A stretch of 64,000 nucleotides of DNA from Sordaria brevicollis. Its lineage: Eukaryota; Ascomycota; Sordariomycetes; Sordariales; Sordariaceae. The notes beneath the pieces are model-generated. The model had not been told where the DNA came from and made no database searches. It saw only the letters and a program-made list of their open reading frames with translations. Where the stretch lies: positions 3,968,001-4,032,000 of the forward strand of contig JAUTDP010000003.1 in the NCBI GenBank assembly GCA_033439795.1, given 5' to 3'. The translations under genes and the position numbers were made by a program. Numbering within the stretch: the stretch's first letter is position 1; the number at the start of each line of letters is the position of its first letter. Shown here piece by piece: positions 62,700-64,000 of this stretch.

Positions 62700-63116
62700 A
62701 AAAGATGATGGAAAAAAAGATGATGAGAAAAAAGATGATGAGAAAAAAGATGATGAGAAAAAAGATGATGAGAAAAAAGATGATGAGAAAAAAGATGATG
62801 AGAAAAAAGATGATGAGAAAAAGAAAGAAAGAAGGAAAGAAAGTGGGAAAGAAGGGAAAAAAGATGATGGAAAAAAAGATGATGAGAAAAAAGATGATGA
62901 GAAAAAAGATGATGAGAAAAAAGATGATGAGAAAAAAGATGATGAGAAAAAAGATGATGAGAAAAAAGATGATGAGAAAAAGAAAGAAAGAAGGAAAGAA
63001 AGTGGGAAAGAAGGGAAAAAAGATGATGAGAAAAAGAAAGAAAGAAGGAAAGAAAGTGGGAAAGAAGGAAAAAAAGATGATGAGAAAAAAGATAATAAGA
63101 AAAAAAGATGATGAGA
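62700..63116 (+). repeat. 15-bp minisatellite with 159-bp higher-order units
   Basis: The unit GATGATGAGAAAAAA occurs seven times in a row in block 1, after one variant GATGATGGAAAAAAA at 62704. A spacer of GAAA/GGAA/GTGGGAAAGAAGGG closes the block. Block 2 starts with the same variant at 62863, 159 bp later. Shortened third and fourth blocks follow to about 63,116. The purine-only strand keeps frames open for about 190-225 codons on both strands; these are repeat artefacts. Confidence 0.93.
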
Positions 63117-64000
63117 AAGAAGGAGTAACCGGCGCCCAAGCCCTGGAAAGTGGTTACAAGCCTACCCTCTGGTGCGAATCTAGTAACTACACCTGGCAGG
63201 AATTCTTTTCAATAAGAAATTTGGATAACGGGCCTGAGATGCATCTGGGTTTCCGTCTAGATATCATACCGCCCGCCTGCCCGCGGTTCGTTGGTTGGTA
63301 GCATCAGTGTTGCCTTTGAAATGCATAGACATCACCTCACATGTTCACCTGCCTCTTCCACTTTGTGCCCGGTCTCCTTATCCTCTCTCTATCCTGCGTT
63401 CAGATATCCCACGGCATCCAATTCATCTCTAAACCTACCCTAAGGTTGGTCTTGGTTTCAATAGTTCATAAAGCGAAGCAACCGTAAAACAAGTTTCGCA
63501 AGCCACACCTCAATCCCGTGAGCATCATGTATGTGTGGGAGGACTCTGGCTGGCTGGCAAACACGCGCGCAAAGTCCTGTTGCATATGCGATCCATGAGA
63601 CAGAAATGGGAAGCAGAAAACCACAAAGAAGACCGTCATCTGAACGAATCGGACGGTGCATACAAGGCAAGGAATCGGATGAACTCTCCGGCAGTGTATC
63701 GTGACAGGTCGAGTAAAAGTAAGTCAAGTTACTCCGAACCACCTCCAATTGAAGAGTTGCCGTGATTTTAAGAGGAAGATCTACCGTGCGGGCGCCAACC
63801 ACACCCAGTCGCGCATCGTCGCGCGATTCGCAATCGATCAACCGGACTGCGTCACCTCACCGCGTGTTTGCTGTGAGATCTACTGATTCTAGATCGTCTG
63901 CGCAACAAAACTGAAGCTGTGTTTGGTTACACCCACAACAAGAGTTACCACGGTTGGTTAACCGAGCCATGTGGAATACAAGCTGCATCTTGAAACTCAA
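63117..64000. other. Right end of window, no gene recognised
   Basis: GC-balanced sequence after the minisatellite. Frames at 63458-63841 (-) and 63535-63765 (+) overlap and show no domain. A gene could begin beyond the window. Confidence 0.35.

Noticed and set aside
62567..63301. Frames of 190 and 225 codons with Met-Lys or His-Leu-Phe repeats
   Set aside because: They are translations of the purine minisatellite, open because the unit length is a multiple of three and holds no stop.
1..64000. tRNA, rRNA or CRISPR features
   Set aside because: No GGTTCGA-type B box with a cloverleaf context, no rRNA-like block and no spaced direct-repeat array was found by reading; CRISPR would not be expected in a fungus.

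Overview
The window looks like a nuclear chromosome segment of a filamentous ascomycete (Pezizomycotina, most likely Sordariomycetes). It has short GT-AG introns of about 50-230 bp, proteins of clear fungal type, and a 33-kb AT-rich block carrying the signature of repeat-induced point mutation (RIP): CpA/TpG almost gone, TpA in great excess, CpG still present. I cannot name the genus.

Left GC-balanced flank (1-17,050). Five housekeeping genes are well supported: a CorA-type Mg transporter (358-2320, +), tim8 (3132-3622, +), ribosomal protein uL23 (4595-5426, -), a Bmt2-type 25S rRNA methyltransferase (6000-6917, +) divergent from uL23 across 573 bp, and enolase-phosphatase E1 of methionine salvage (10910-12361, -). 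About 4 kb on the near side of the phosphatase gene and 4.7 kb on the far side hold no gene I can recognise. Two telomere-type hexamers (CCCTAACCCTAA) lie at 17,026, just before the composition changes.

AT-rich RIP block (about 17,100-49,900). No intact gene survives, but reading through RIP-made TAA/TAG codons resolves it. Its base is a convergent pair of decayed genes: a RecQ-like helicase (+, from about 17,640 to 35,111 with insertions removed) and a gene whose product resembles fungal DUF6589 proteins (-, from about 41,430 down to 35,289). Four transposons sit on this pair: Ty3/gypsy elements at 18,073-25,476 and 27,054-34,922 inside the helicase, a Mutator-like (MULE) DNA transposon at 36,261-39,903 inside the DUF6589-like gene, and a third gypsy element at 41,816-49,765. 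All four keep target-site duplications (GGCCT, TATAT, TTTAATAT, ATTAG). At the three intragenic sites, counting one duplication copy restores an uninterrupted host frame.

Right GC-balanced flank (50,040-64,000). It holds a Ran1/Ksp1-type Ser/Thr kinase (54,062-56,056, +) with a long pyrimidine-rich leader, and a six-exon Avt1-type vacuolar amino acid transporter (58,104-60,584, -), probably with a GC-AG first intron. Beyond it lie only microsatellites and a 15-bp minisatellite with 159-bp higher-order structure.

The flanking genes are unrelated housekeeping functions, apart from the uL23/Bmt2 divergent pair, both of the large ribosomal subunit. The point of most interest is the helicase/DUF6589-like pair: it is RIP-mutated like the transposons around it, which suggests it was itself a multicopy, possibly selfish, cassette.
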